Shown here in pieces: positions 45,738-61,664 of a stretch of 64,000 bases of DNA. Location of the stretch: contig JANCRA010000116.1 in assembly GCA_024362935.1 (NCBI GenBank), forward strand, positions 928,501-992,500, given 5' to 3'. A model generated the notes under the pieces. That model saw only the letters and a list, made by a program, of their open reading frames with translations. It was not told the origin of the DNA and made no database searches. Position 1 is the first letter of the stretch, and each line of letters opens with the position of its first letter. This stretch comes from Setophaga petechia. Taxonomy: Eukaryota; Chordata; Aves; Passeriformes; Parulidae. Made by a program: the position numbers and the translations under genes.

Positions 45738-46503
45738 ATTTGTGATTTGTGATTTGTGATTTGGGATTCAGGATTTGGGATTTGTGATTCATGATTTGTG
45801 GTTTGGGATTTGGGATTTGTGATTCATTATTTGTGATTTGTGGTTTGGGATTCGGGATTTGGGATTTGTGATTTGTGGTTTGGAATTTGTGATTTGTGAT
45901 TTGGGATTTGTGATTTGGGATTTGTGATTCATGATTTGTGATTTGTGGTTTGTGATTTGTGATTCGTGATTCGTGATTTGTGGTTTGGGATTTAGGATTT
46001 GTGATTCGTGATTTGGGATTTGGGATTTGTGATTCGTGATTTGGGATTTGGGATTTGTGATTTGTGGTTTGGGATTTGGGATTTGGGATTTGTGGCTTGT
46101 GATTCGTGATTTGTGGTTTGGGATTTGTGATTTGTGGTTTGGGATTTGTGATTTGTAGTTTGTGATTCGTGATTTGTGGTTTGTGATTTGTAATTTCGGA
46201 TTCATGGTTTGTGATCTGTGATTTGTGATTTGTGATTTTTTGCTTGTGATTTGGGATTTATGATTTGTGATTTGTGGTTTGGGATTTGGGATTTGTGATT
46301 TGGGATTTGGGATTGGTGATTTGTAGTTTGTGATTTGGGATTTGTGATTTGTGGTTTGTGATTCGTGATTTGTGGTTTGTGATTTGTAATTTCAGATTCA
46401 TGGTTTGTGATTTGTGATTCGTGATTCGTGGTTTGTGATTTGCGATTTGTGATTTGGGATTTGTGATTTGGGATTTGTGATTTGGGATTTGTGATTTGTG
46501 AAG
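45738..46503. repeat. 7-bp minisatellite (TGATTTG/GGATTTG)n
   Basis: About 105 heptamers with GATTCG and GGTTTGG variants over 0.77 kb. Confidence 0.97.
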
Positions 46504-46587
46504 CTCCTGGCTGGTGTAGGGAGGGATTGTGCTGGGTTTGCTCCTGCAGGGCTGGAGGGCCAGGATGTGGTGCTGGATGCTCCCCCC

Positions 46588-46910
46588 GGTGATGCAGGAT
46601 GTTTGAAAATGGCAATGCAGACAAGATCAAACTGAGGAGGAAAAATGGGGAATAATCCTGGATCTCCTTTTATTTCCCACCTCCCTGGGGCACCACGGTG
46701 GCAGAAGAGGGGGCAGAGGGAGGGGGGAAGGTGAACCTGTCTGTGACAAGGGGGTGCAGCTGGACCATGGGATGGATTTAGGGAACCCTGGCCGTTAAAA
46801 ATCAGATCCACAAAACCACCAGTGCCAGGAACTGACAGTGCAGCTGTGTCTGGTGAGGAACCTCTGCAGAACACAGAGAGAAACTGGTGGGGCCGATTGT
46901 GGAGGAGAAG
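46588..46910. repeat. ~322-bp dispersed repeat, copy B
   Basis: Second copy of the 43441-43762 element; differences are scattered substitutions. Confidence 0.85.
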
Positions 46911-47284
46911 GGTGGCACCAGCCTGGGGTGTGTGGCCTCCCTGGGGAGGGGGCCCAGGGAATGGGGACGAGCCCTCGTGGGTGGGTGAACCTGATCAGCT
47001 CCACCTGTGAGAAATGACACCCACCTTCACAACGTTTAGGAGGGTCATTAAAACCTCATCAAAAATACAACAGAAGACAGAATAAAGAAAATAATGCAGC
47101 ACCAGGAGGAAAGGATCAGTCACCACGTGATGGTCAGAGGGATGTTCTGCCTTTTGTACCTCAGGTCCCTCCCAGAGCCGGGTCAGTGAACTCCTTCCCT
47201 GTGTGGGGATGGGGATCAGCCCCCCACAGCCTCACTGGGGCCAGGGGCTGCCGTGGTGACAATGCCACCCTCCCAAAGGTCCCA
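46911..47284 (+). other. Single-copy sequence
   Basis: No gene recognised. Confidence 0.35.
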
Positions 47285-47287
47285 AAT

Positions 47288-48155
47288 GTCCCAATGGGAA
47301 CGGAGAACTGATGGGAATGGGGATGGGAATGGGAATGGGAATGGGAATGGGAACGGGAATGGGACCAGGAATGGGAACGGGAATGGGAATGGAGAACTGA
47401 TGGGAACGGGAACGGGAATGGGAATGGGAACGGGAATGGAGAACTGATGGGAATGGGAATGGGAACGGGAATGGGAACAGGAACGGGAATGGGAACGGGA
47501 ATGAGAATGGAGAACTGATGGGAATGGGGAATGGGGAATGGAGAACTGATGGGAATGGGGATGGGAATGGGAATGGGAATGGGAAAGGGAACGGGAACGG
47601 GAATGGAGAACTGATGGGAACGGGAATGGGAACGGGAATGGGAATGGGAATGGGGACAGGAATGGAGAACTGATGGGAATGGGAACGGGAACGGGAACAG
47701 GAACAGGAATGGGAATGGGGACGGGAATGGAGAACTGATGGAATAGGAATGGGAATGGGAATGGGAAACAGAATGACCATGGGAACAAGAATGGGAATGA
47801 GAACGGGAATGAAAATGGAAACGGGAATGGGAATGGGAACGGGAATGGGAATGAGAACAGGAATGGGAATGGGAATGGGAATGGGAATGGGAACAAGAAG
47901 CTGAACAGGAATGGGAACGAGGAACTGAATGGGAAAGGGAACAGGGAACTGAACAGGAATGGGAATGAGGAACTGAATGGGAATGCAAATCAGAATGGGA
48001 ATGGGAACGAGGAACTGAACGGGAAAGGGAATGAGGAACTGAACGGGAATGAGAGTGAGGAACTGAAAGGGAATGGGAGTGAGGAACTGAACAGGAATGG
48101 AAATGAGGAACTGAATGGGAATGAGAGTGAGGAACTGAACAGGAATGAGAGTGAG
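47288..48155. repeat. GGGAAT/GGGAAC hexamer array with GAGAACTGATGGGAA modules
   Basis: Period-6 array, higher-order units of ~40-60 bp marked by GGAGAACTGATGGGAA and later GAGGAACTGAA. Same hexamer as the ADAM33 intronic array at 3331-4560. Confidence 0.96.
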
Positions 48156-52350
<4,195 letters not shown>

Positions 52351-52351
52351 A

Positions 52352-52632
52352 TGGCACTGGCACTGCCCCTTGGATGGCACTGGCACTGCCCCTTGGATGG
52401 CACTGGCACTGCTCCTCAGAGGGCACTGTCACTGCTCCTCCCATGGCACTGTCACTGCTCCTCCCCTGGCACTGTCACTGCTCCTCCCATGGCACTGTCA
52501 CTGCTCCTCCCCTGGCACTGTCACTGCTCCTCCCCTGGCACTGTCACTGCTCCACCCATGGCACTGTCACTGCTCCTCCCATGGCACTGTCACTGCTCCT
52601 CCCCTGGCACTGTCACTGCTCCTCGCTGGTGC
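52352..52632. repeat. ~23-24-bp minisatellite GGCACTGTCACTGCTCCTCC
   Basis: About 12 copies alternating CATGGCAC and CCTGGCAC joins. Confidence 0.97.
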
Positions 52633-52770
52633 CAGCTCCACACAGCTCCAGGGCACACCTGAGGCACGTTTGGCAAACTCAGGGCTTTCCCAGCTTCTGG
52701 AGCTCAGCAGTGCTCAGGTGCAGCCTGGTGGGCTCAGACTGGCCTGGGCAGCTGGGCTGGGTGTGGGGAG

Positions 52771-52956
52771 TCCTTCCCTTCCCTTCCCTTCCCTTCCCTT
52801 CCCTTCCCTTCCCTTCCCTTCCCTTCCCTTCCCTTCCCTTCCCTTCCCTTCCCTTCCCTTCCCTTCCCTTCCCTTCCCTTCCCTTCCCTTCCCTTCCCTT
52901 CCCTTCCCTTCCCTTCCCTTCCCTTCCCTTCCCTTCCCTTCCCTTCCCTTCCCGTT
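52771..52956. repeat. (CCCTT)n pentanucleotide, ~36 perfect copies
   Basis: Uninterrupted pure pyrimidine on the + strand. Confidence 0.99.
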
Positions 52957-53134
52957 TAGCATTCCCATCTGCTGCTCTCCAATAATGCAATTTAGGCTCA
53001 TTTTTGGTGTCAGGACACTTGGTTAGGGTAATTACATTCTGTCACCGAGTGTCAGCCTTGTCTGGGCTTTGATAAAACAACGGCACCGCTGGGAGCTGGG
53101 AAAGGAGCCTGGGCTGCTCCTGCCGGGCTGGGCA
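52957..53134 (+). other. Short single-copy island
   Basis: AT-rich unique sequence (ATAATGCAATTTAGGCTC, GGGTAATTACATTCTG) between two arrays. Confidence 0.4.
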
Positions 53135-53760
53135 GGGTCTGTGCTGGGGCAGGGTCAGTGCTGGGCAGGGTCAGTGCTGGGGCAATGGTCAGTGCTGGGC
53201 AGGGTCAGTGCTGGGCAGGGTCAGTGCTGGGCAGGGTCAGGGTTGGGCAGGGATCCCTCCTGGGGCAATGGTCAGTGCTGGGCAGGGTCTGTGCTGGGCA
53301 GGGTCAGTGCTGGGCAGGGTCTGGGCAGGGTCTGTGCTGGGGCAGGGTCTGTGCTGGGCAGGGTCAGTGCTGGGCAGGGTCAGTGCTGGGCAGGGTCAGT
53401 GCTGGGCAGGGTCAATGCTGGGGCAATGGTCAGTGCTGGGCAGGGTCAGTGCTGGGCAGGGTCAGTGCTGGGCAGGGGTCAGTGCTGGGCAGGGTCAGTG
53501 CTGGGCAGGGTCAGTGCTGGGCAGGGTCAGTGCTGGGCAGGGTCTGTGCTGGGCAGGGTCAGTGCTGGGCAGGGTCAGTGCTGGGCAGGGTCTGTGCTGG
53601 GCAGGGTCAGTGCTGGGCAGGGTCAGTGCTGGGGCAGGGTCTGGGCAGGGTCAGTGCTGGGCAGGGATCCCTCCTGGGGCAATGGTCAGTGCTGGGCAGG
53701 GTCAGTGCTGGGCAGGGTCAGTGCTGGGCAGGGTCTGTGCTGGGGCAGGGATCCCTCCTG
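53135..53760. repeat. 16-bp minisatellite GGTCAGTGCTGGGCAG
   Basis: About 36 copies with GTCTGTGCT and ATCCCTCCTGGGGCAATG variants. Confidence 0.97.
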
Positions 53761-53819
53761 GAGCTGGGATCTCTCCTGGCTCAGGGATCATTCCTGGCTC
53801 AGGGATCTCTCCTGCAGGG

Positions 53820-54425
53820 CTGAGGAGGGGCCAATCCTCATCCTCATCCTCATCCTCATCTTCATCCTCATCCTCATCCTCATCCTCATCTTCATCCTCA
53901 TCCTCATCCTCATCCTGGGGCTGCTGGAGCTCTGTGGGGCCCGGAAAGGACCAATCCTCCTCTTCTTCCTCTTCATCCTGGGGCTGCTGGGGCTCTGCAG
54001 AGCTGAGGAAGGACCAGACCTCCTCTTCCTCATCCAGGGAAGGACCAAATATCCTCCTGCTCATCCTGGGGCTGCTGGGGCTCTGCAGGGCCAGGGAAGG
54101 ACCAAACCTCCTCTTCTTCATCCTCATCCTCATCCTCATCCTGGGGCTGCTGAGGCTCTGCAGGGCTGGGGAAGGACCAAACCTCCTCCTCCTCCTCCTC
54201 CTCCTCCTCCTCATCCTCATCCTCATCCTCAGGCTGCTGGAGCTCTGCATGGCCAGGGAAGGACCAATCCTCCTCCTGCTCATCCAGGGCAGGACCAATC
54301 CTCCTCCTGCTCATGCTGGGAAGGACCAATCCTCCTCCTCTTCCTCATGCTGGGAAGGACCAATCCTCCTCCTGCTCATCCAGGGCAGGACCAACCCTCC
54401 TCCTGCTCATGCTGGGAAGGAGCAG
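53820..54425. repeat. Compound (CATCCT)n and ~70-100-bp minisatellite
   Basis: CATCCT/CCTCCT microsatellite blocks alternate with CTGGGGCTGCTGGGGCTCTG and GGAAGGACCAATCCTCCTCC modules. Confidence 0.93.
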
Positions 54426-55214
54426 CCCCCAGTGCCCCTCCTGCAGGGGCTGTGGATGGGGTTTGTCCCTGAAACCTCCCCAGTGCTCCCTGGAGGGCTC
54501 CTGGCGTGGGGCTGCTCCATGGATGTGCCCAAACGGGCTCATTTTTGGAGAGGGTGTGTCTGGGTTACCTGGGCTCCAGGTTTGCCATGACCCCTCCTAA
54601 ATCCAGGATTTCCAGAACTGCTCCTAACCCTGACTCAGGACTCGTGGTTTCATGGGAAGGATTTACAGATTTCCATCCCAGAATGGCCTTTGCTGAGCCA
54701 GGCTCCTGTTCCCAGCTGACCCTGCTCTGTCTGAGCCCTTGATCCCTGCAGCCCTCAAGCCTGGCAGGTCTGAAGTGACAGGAATGTCACAGCTTAGGGA
54801 TCTCACCCTGGGATGAGCCCAGGGTGCCAAGGAAAATAACCTGGGAAGGATTTCAGGGCCCCCCAGGACTGATCCTGTAATTTACAGCATCTCCCATTCT
54901 TCTCATCTTTTCCTTGTGCCTATTCTGATCCAGATCCCTCAAGGAAAAATGGAATAAAACACACACACGTTACAGGGCCTGCTGCCTCACCAGTGCTTAG
55001 CTTGCTCAATTGACTGGAAAATTCAAAATTCACATCCAATTTCACCACTGAAGGGGAAAAACCCATCCCTGTCAAGGGCCTAATGCTGGTTAATATTAGT
55101 TTTAAAATTGGCTTGGTAAACAAATCAGCAGTGGATCTGCAAGGGGCAGGGGGCACTTCCTGCAGGGGAAGCACAGATTCGAGTGCCTGGTCAAGTCCTG
55201 GGGGTGCTTGGCTT
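54426..55214 (+). other. Single-copy island, possibly conserved non-coding
   Basis: AT-rich part 54890-55140 (CTCAATTGACTGGAAAATTC, GGTTAATATTAGTTTTAAAA); no gene recognised. Confidence 0.4.
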
Positions 55215-55402
55215 CTTTATCCCACCCTTGGATTTCATCCCACCCCAGATTTTATCCCACCCTTGGATTTTATCCCACCCCAGATTTTATCCCACCTCAG
55301 CTCCTATTCCACCCCAGCTTTTATCCCACCTTTGGCTTTTATCCCACCCCAGCTTTATCCCACCCTTGGATTTTATCCCACCCCTTCTTTTACCCCACCC
55401 AG
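55215..55402. repeat. 16-20-bp minisatellite TTTTATCCCACCCCAG
   Basis: About ten degenerate copies. Confidence 0.93.
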
Positions 55403-55599
55403 CTCCAGCAGTGCACAGTGGTTGCTCTCCCTCCTGCCCCCTTGGCCTCCCCCAGGGCTCTGTGATCCTGCTCAAAACCTTTCAGTCACTGCCCTTAGGG
55501 GTGAGGACAGTGACCCTGGGGGCCTGTGGGTGCCAGAGCTGGCTGGAGACCCCCGGGCAGCACGGTGGGGCACCAGGGCACAGGCACCCGGGCAGGGAT

Positions 55600-55752
55600 G
55601 TGCTGAATGGGGGGTCTGAGCTGCCCTCCCGGGCTGGCTCTGTGTCCCCCCTGGCACAATGGCACCAAGGGCACCCCCAGGTGCTGCTGGCTCCTGGCAG
55701 GGAATGGCTGCACTCAGCCTTTGAGGTCCTTCCAACCCAAACAATTCTGTGA
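55600..55752 (+). mobile_element. CR1 LINE 3' terminus
   Basis: GAGGTCCTTCCAACCCAAAC then AATTCTGTGAG, the canonical CR1 end; the upstream part is degenerate. Confidence 0.7.
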
Positions 55753-56062
55753 GGGCAGCAAAAGGATTCAAAGTGATTTCACCCCAAAAGGACTCACAGT
55801 GATTTCACCCCAAAAGGATTCAAAGTGATTTCACACCAAAAGGACTCAAAGTGATTTCACGCCAAAAGGACTCACAGTGATTTCACACCAAATGGATTCA
55901 AAGGGAATTCACACCAAAAGGATTCAAAGTGATTTCACCCCAGAAGGATTCAAAGTGATCTCACCCCAAAGGACTCCCAGTGATCTCACCCCAAAGGACT
56001 CCCAGTGATCTCACCCCAAAGGACTCCCAGTGATCTCACCCCAAAGGACTCCCAGTGGTCAT
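55753..56062. repeat. ~25-bp minisatellite TTCACCCCAAAAGGATTCAA
   Basis: Twelve copies (AGTGATTTCAC, AGTGATCTCAC variants) starting exactly at the end of the CR1 terminus. Confidence 0.96.
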
Positions 56063-56384
56063 TCCCTGTCCTTCCCCGTGCCCAGCCCTGCAGGAGGTGC
56101 AGCCCAGGTTCCTCCAGCCCAGGGTCCATCCTGGCCAGGCAGGAGCCCCTGCTGCTCTGTGCTGGAGGGGTCACAGTGCAGATTTGGGGGTTCTGCTGCA
56201 GGCTCAGCCTGGCTCCTCCCAGCCCCAGGAGGGTTTGCTGCAGTGCCTGGCAGGCAGATGTGGGGATCTGGGATGGGCAGGGTCTGACCTGGAGGGTCCC
56301 TGCACGGGCAGAGTTCAGGGGGGTTGGCACAGGGAATCTGGACAGGGGCTTGGGACTGGCCTGGAGAGGCAGGAGTGGCTCCCA

Positions 56385-56580
56385 CGGCAGGGTCAGAGGG
56401 GATTTTGGGCAGGAATTCCTGCCTGGCAGGGTGGGCAGGCCCTGGCACAGGTGCCCAGAGCAGCTGGGGCTGCCCCTGCATCCCTGGCAGTGCCCAAGGC
56501 CAGGCTGGGCACTGGAGCACCTGGGGCAGTGGGAGGTGTCCCTGCCATGGATGGGTGGCATTACATTGTCTGTAGGGCTG
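56385..56580 (+). mobile_element. CR1 LINE 3' fragment
   Basis: GGCAGTGCCCAAGGCCAGGC to GGGGCAGTGGGAGGTGTCCC. Confidence 0.85.
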
Positions 56581-57130
56581 CAATGCCCTCTGTGCCTGCA
56601 GCCCATGCCAGCTGTGCCCCTCTGCAGCCCCTGGGGTGATGTGCAGCCCCTGCCCTGTCCTGGGCCCCTGGAGCCCCCTCCAACAGAAATGCTCCTGCCC
56701 AGGGGCTGGGCTCCATCTGTCAGAGGTGGCACTGGAGTGAGGAAAGGGAAATTCCAGAGGGGATTTTGTGCTCTGGGGCACCTCCAGCCCACACTTTTAT
56801 TGGGAGGAAGGGGGGAAGACACCCAAGGACAAGGTGTGACCCCCAGAAGGGACCTTTTCCCATCAGGAGCAGCTGTGAGCAGCAGCTGTGCTGGCAAGAG
56901 GCTGTTGGAGTCCATAACTGCTCCCATCTAAATGCAAATGCTGCCTCAGCCTGGGCTGGCAGGGACTGCTGGGTGCCCTGGCTCAGGCTGGCACATCCTG
57001 CTGGGTCCTGCTCCTTCCACAGCCCGGGGACACCCAGGGTGGGAACACGGTCATGACAAAGGTCACCACCCCTGCCTGACTGCCCTGGTGTGCTGCCCTG
57101 TGTGTTCACTGCAGCTCCTTCCCTGCCCTG
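56581..57130 (+). other. Single-copy sequence
   Basis: No gene recognised. Confidence 0.35.
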
Positions 57131-57345
57131 CTGCTCCTCTGGCCCTGCTGGCCCTGCTGGCCCTGCTGGCCCTGGTCCTGCTGTCCTGTCCCTGTCCCTG
57201 TCCCTGTCCCAGGGCTGTCTCTGTGTGTCCCCAGCTCCTGCTGTCCTGTCCCTGTCCCTGTCCCCAGGGCTGTCTCTGTGTCCCTGTCCCTGTCCCTGTC
57301 CCTGGGCTGTCTCTATGTCCCTGTCCCTGTCCCTGGGCTGTGCCA
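57130..57345. repeat. (CTGGCC)n and (CTGTCC)n hexamer arrays
   Basis: GGCCCTGCT units then CTGTCC hexamers interrupted by GGGCTGTCTCTGTGT. Confidence 0.93.
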
Positions 57346-57487
57346 GGCTCTCTGAGCCCCCTGGCAGGGTCCTGGCAGCTCTGGATGTGCTGAGTTCTGA
57401 CCTGCCCTGACCCCAGGCCCAGCCAGCTCAGCTCAGCCGTTCCTGTCCATGGCAGGGGGTGCTGAGGGAGCTGGGGTTGGTCTGCTG

Positions 57488-58106
57488 CACACACACAGAG
57501 ATAACACACAGAGATAACACTGCACACACACAGAGATAACAGTGCACACACACAGAGATAACACTGCACACACACAGAGATAACAGTGCACACACACAGA
57601 GATAACACTGCTGCACACACACAGAGATAACACACACAGATAACACTGCACACACACAGAGATAACACACACAGATAACACTGCACACACACACACACAC
57701 ACACACAGATAACACTGCACACACACAGAGATAACACTGCACACACACAGAGATAACACTGCACACACACACACACAGAGATAACACTGCTGCACACACA
57801 CAGAGATAACACACACAGATAACACTGCACACACACACACAGAGATAACATACACAGATAACACTGCACACACACAGAGATAACACACACACAGATAACA
57901 CTGCTGCACACACACACACACAGATAACACTGCACACACACACACACAGAGATAACACACACACAGATAACACTGCACACACACACAGATAACACTGCAC
58001 ACACACACACACAGATAACACTGCACACACACAGAGATAACACTGCACACACACACACAGATAACACACACACAGATAACACTGCACACACACACACACA
58101 GATAAC

Positions 58107-58152
<46 letters not shown>

Positions 58153-58305
58153 TAACACTGCACACATACACACACACACACAGATAACACTGCTGCACAC
58201 ACACACACAGAGATAACACACACACAGATAACACTGCACACACACACACACACACACACAGATAACACTGCACACACACACAGAGATAACACACACACAG
58301 ATAAC

Positions 58306-58341
<36 letters not shown>

Positions 58342-58470
58342 TAACACTGCACACACACAGAGATAACACACACACACACAGATAACACTGCTGCACACAC
58401 ACACACACAGAGATAACACACACACAGATAACACTGCTGCACACACACACACAGATAACACTGCTGCACG
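57488..58470. repeat. (CA)n compound array with AGATAACACTG modules
   Basis: ~1 kb of CACACACA tracts separated by AGATAACACTGCA or AGAGATAACACACA, about 45 GATAA words. Confidence 0.98.
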
Positions 58471-58829
58471 TTTGGCTTGGCCAGCACTCGGTTCCCCAGC
58501 AGGGAAATGCCTCAGCAGGCAGAGCCAGGATGCTCCAGCAGCCCATTGCTAATTCACCAGCTCAGATTCACCTCCTGGGATAATCAGCAGCCTCCAGACA
58601 GGACTTTGTGAGACACTGGGGCCCAGGGATTATATTTATCTCCTGAGCACATGCACACACAGGAACAAGGTGGTGTTCAACCAGCTCTGCCAGCCCTGCT
58701 GGCCCTGGGTAAAGTGGGCAGGGTTGTGCTGGCACAGAGATGTGCCCACCATGGAGGGGACCTGCAGGGACCTGCCAGGGTCACCACAGGGCAGTGCTGG
58801 CTCCTGGGTGTGACAGAGGGACACCAGGC
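58471..58829 (+). other. Single-copy sequence
   Basis: No gene recognised. Confidence 0.35.
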
Positions 58830-59210
58830 TGTGCCCGTGCTCACAGGGACTGAGGATGAGGGGAGAGATGAGGATCTGACTCCATGGTGCAGAAGGCTGA
58901 TCGATTATTTTATGATCTATATTACATTAAAACTATACTAAAAGAATAGAAGAAAGGATTCCATCAGAAGGCTGGCTAAGAATAGAATAGCAAAGAATGA
59001 TAACAAAGGTTTGTGGCTCGGCTCTCTGTCTGAGCCAGCTGTCTGTGATTGGCCATTAATTACAAACATTTAACATGGGCCAATCCCAGATGCACCTGTT
59101 GCATTCCACAGCAGCAGATAATCAATGTTTGCATTTTGTTCCTGAGGCCTCTCAGCTTCTCAGGAGGAAATATCCTGAGGAAAGGATTTTCCATGAAGAT
59201 GTCTGTGCCA
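58830..59210 (-). mobile_element. Solo LTR, avian endogenous retrovirus (copy 3)
   Basis: 381 bp, same family and orientation as copies 1 and 2. The flanking hexamers CCAGGC (58824-58829) and CTGGGC (59211-59216) match imperfectly, suggesting a decayed target duplication. Confidence 0.87.
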
Positions 59211-59894
59211 CTGGGCACTGCTCCCACCACTGTCCCGACCCCACAGCCCCCATGGCCATGGGCACAGCACAGGGAGGGGGTGGCACCCACAGGGTCCTGC
59301 CCAGGGGGCTCCTGCAGGGATGGGAGCTCAGCCCCAGACCCCACAGGGAGCCCCAGCAGGTCTGGGCTGCAAGGGAGCCCCAGGATCCCCTGCTCCCAGC
59401 CCTGTGGCAGGGATGGAATCCTCTTGGGCCTCCTTGAGCCGAGTTTAACTCAGCCACAGGGTTTAAAGGGGCTGGGGGGCTTTCCCAGCCTCCTGCCCCA
59501 GGAGCTGGGGTCCCACAGACCCCAGAGCTCAGCTCTGCTGCCCAGCCCAGCCTGCCCAGCCCTGGGCAGGGTGTGAGAGCCTTCAGGAGCTGGGCAGGGA
59601 CAGAGGAGCCTGCAGGGAGCCAAAACAAACTCTGGGAGATGAGGAGAAGCTCAGGGGCACACAGTGGGGACAGCTGAGCTGAGGGAGAGGGTGTCACTCA
59701 TGGTGCAGGGACACAGCCACGGCCAGAGCTGGGCCCTGTCACCTGTGAACTGTCCCTGCCATGCAGGGTGCTGCTGGGGACATGCAGAGCATGAGGAGGG
59801 GATGCCTGTGCTGCTGGGAGATGGCCATGAAAGGCACTGAGAGAAACATGGAATGTCCTGGAGATCAGCACCCAGAGCTGCTGAGATGTGGAGA
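59211..59894 (+). other. Single-copy sequence
   Basis: No gene recognised. Confidence 0.35.
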
Positions 59895-61565
59895 AATCAC
59901 AGCTGGAGAACACCAGCCCTGGAGAAATCACAGATGGAGAGAACACCAGCCCTGGAGAAATCACAGATGGAGAACACCAGCCCTGGAGGGTGTCACAGAT
60001 GGAGAACACCAGCCCTGGAGAAATCACAGATGAGAACACCAGCCCTGGAGAAATCACAGCTGGAGAACAGCAGCCCTGGAGGTGTCACAGATGAGAACAC
60101 CAGCCCTGGAGAAATCACAGCTGGAGAACACCAGCCCTGGAGAAATCACAGATGGGGAACACCAGCCCTGGAGGTGTCACAGATGAGAACAGCAGCCCTG
60201 GAGAAATCACAGCTGGAGAACACCAGCCCTGGAGGTGTCACAGAGGAGAACACCGGCCCTGGAGAAATCACAGCTGGAGAACACCAGCCCTGGAGAAATC
60301 ACAGATGAGAACACCAGCCCTGGAGGTGTCACAGATGAGAACACCAGCCCTGGAGAAATCACAGATGAGAACACCAGCCCTGGGGGTGTCACAGATGAGA
60401 ACACCAGCCCTGGGGGGGTCACAGATGAGAACACCAGCCCTGGAGGTGTCACAGATGGAGAACACCAACCCTGGAGAAATCACAGATGAGAACACCAGCC
60501 CTGGAGAAATCACAGCTGGAGAACACCAGCCCTGGAGAAATCACAGATGAGAACACCAGCCCTGGAGGGTGTCACAGATGGGGAACACCAGCCCTGGGGG
60601 TGTCACAGATGGGGAACACCAGCCCTGGGGGTGTCACAGATGGGGAACACCGGCCCTGGAGAAATCACAGATGGAGAGAACACCAGCCCTGGAGGTGTCA
60701 CAGATGAGAACACCAGCCCTGGGGGTGTCACAGATGGAGAACACCAGCCCTGGGGGGGTCACAGATGGGGAACACCAGCCCTGGAGAAATCACAGCTTGG
60801 AGAACACCAGCCCTGGAGAAATCACAGCTTGGGGAACACCAGCCCTGGAGAAATCACAGATGGAGAACACCAGCCCTGGGGGGGTCACAGATGGAGAGAA
60901 CACCAGCCCTGGGGGTGTCACAGATGAGAACACCAGCCCTGGGGGTGTCACAGATGAGAACACCAGCCCTGGAGGTGTCACAGATGGGAACACCAGCCCT
61001 GGAGGTGTCACAGATGGGGAACACCAGCCCTGGAGAAATCACAGATGGGGACACCAGCCCTGGAGGTGTCACAGATGGAGAACACCAGCCCTGGAGGTGT
61101 CACAGATGGAGAACACCAGCCCTGGAGGTGTCACAGATGGGGAACACCAGCCCTGGGGGTGTCACAGATGAGAACACCAGCCCTGGGGGGGTCACAGATG
61201 AGAACACCAGCCCTGGGGGTGTCACAGCTGGAGAACACCAGCCCTGGAGAAATCACAGTTTGATGAACACCAGCCCTGGAGGTGTCACAGCTTGGGGAAC
61301 ACCAGCCCTGGAGCTGTCACAGATGGAGAACACCAGCCCTGGAGATTTCACAGTTTGATGAACACCAGCCCTGGAGCTGTCACAGATGGGGAACTCCAGC
61401 CCTGGGGGTGTCACAGTTTGATGAACACCAGCCCTGGAGGTGTCACAGATGAGAACACCAGCCCTGGGGGTGTCACAGATGGAGAACACCAGCCCTGGAG
61501 GTGTCACAGATGGGGAACTCCAGCCCTGGGGGTGTCACAGTTTGATGAACACCAGCCCCTGGTCT
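59895..61565. repeat. ~31-bp minisatellite GAACACCAGCCCTGGAGAAA
   Basis: About 55 copies with TCACAGATG or GTGTCACAGATG joins; 1.67 kb, the longest minisatellite in the window. Confidence 0.98.
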
Positions 61566-61664
61566 CTCTGTCTGTCACTATTCCCATTTTTCCCAGTCTG
61601 TCACCATTCCCATTTGTTCTCCAGTCCCCAATGGATCCCAGGCCCTTTGCAGCACGGTCAGGGG

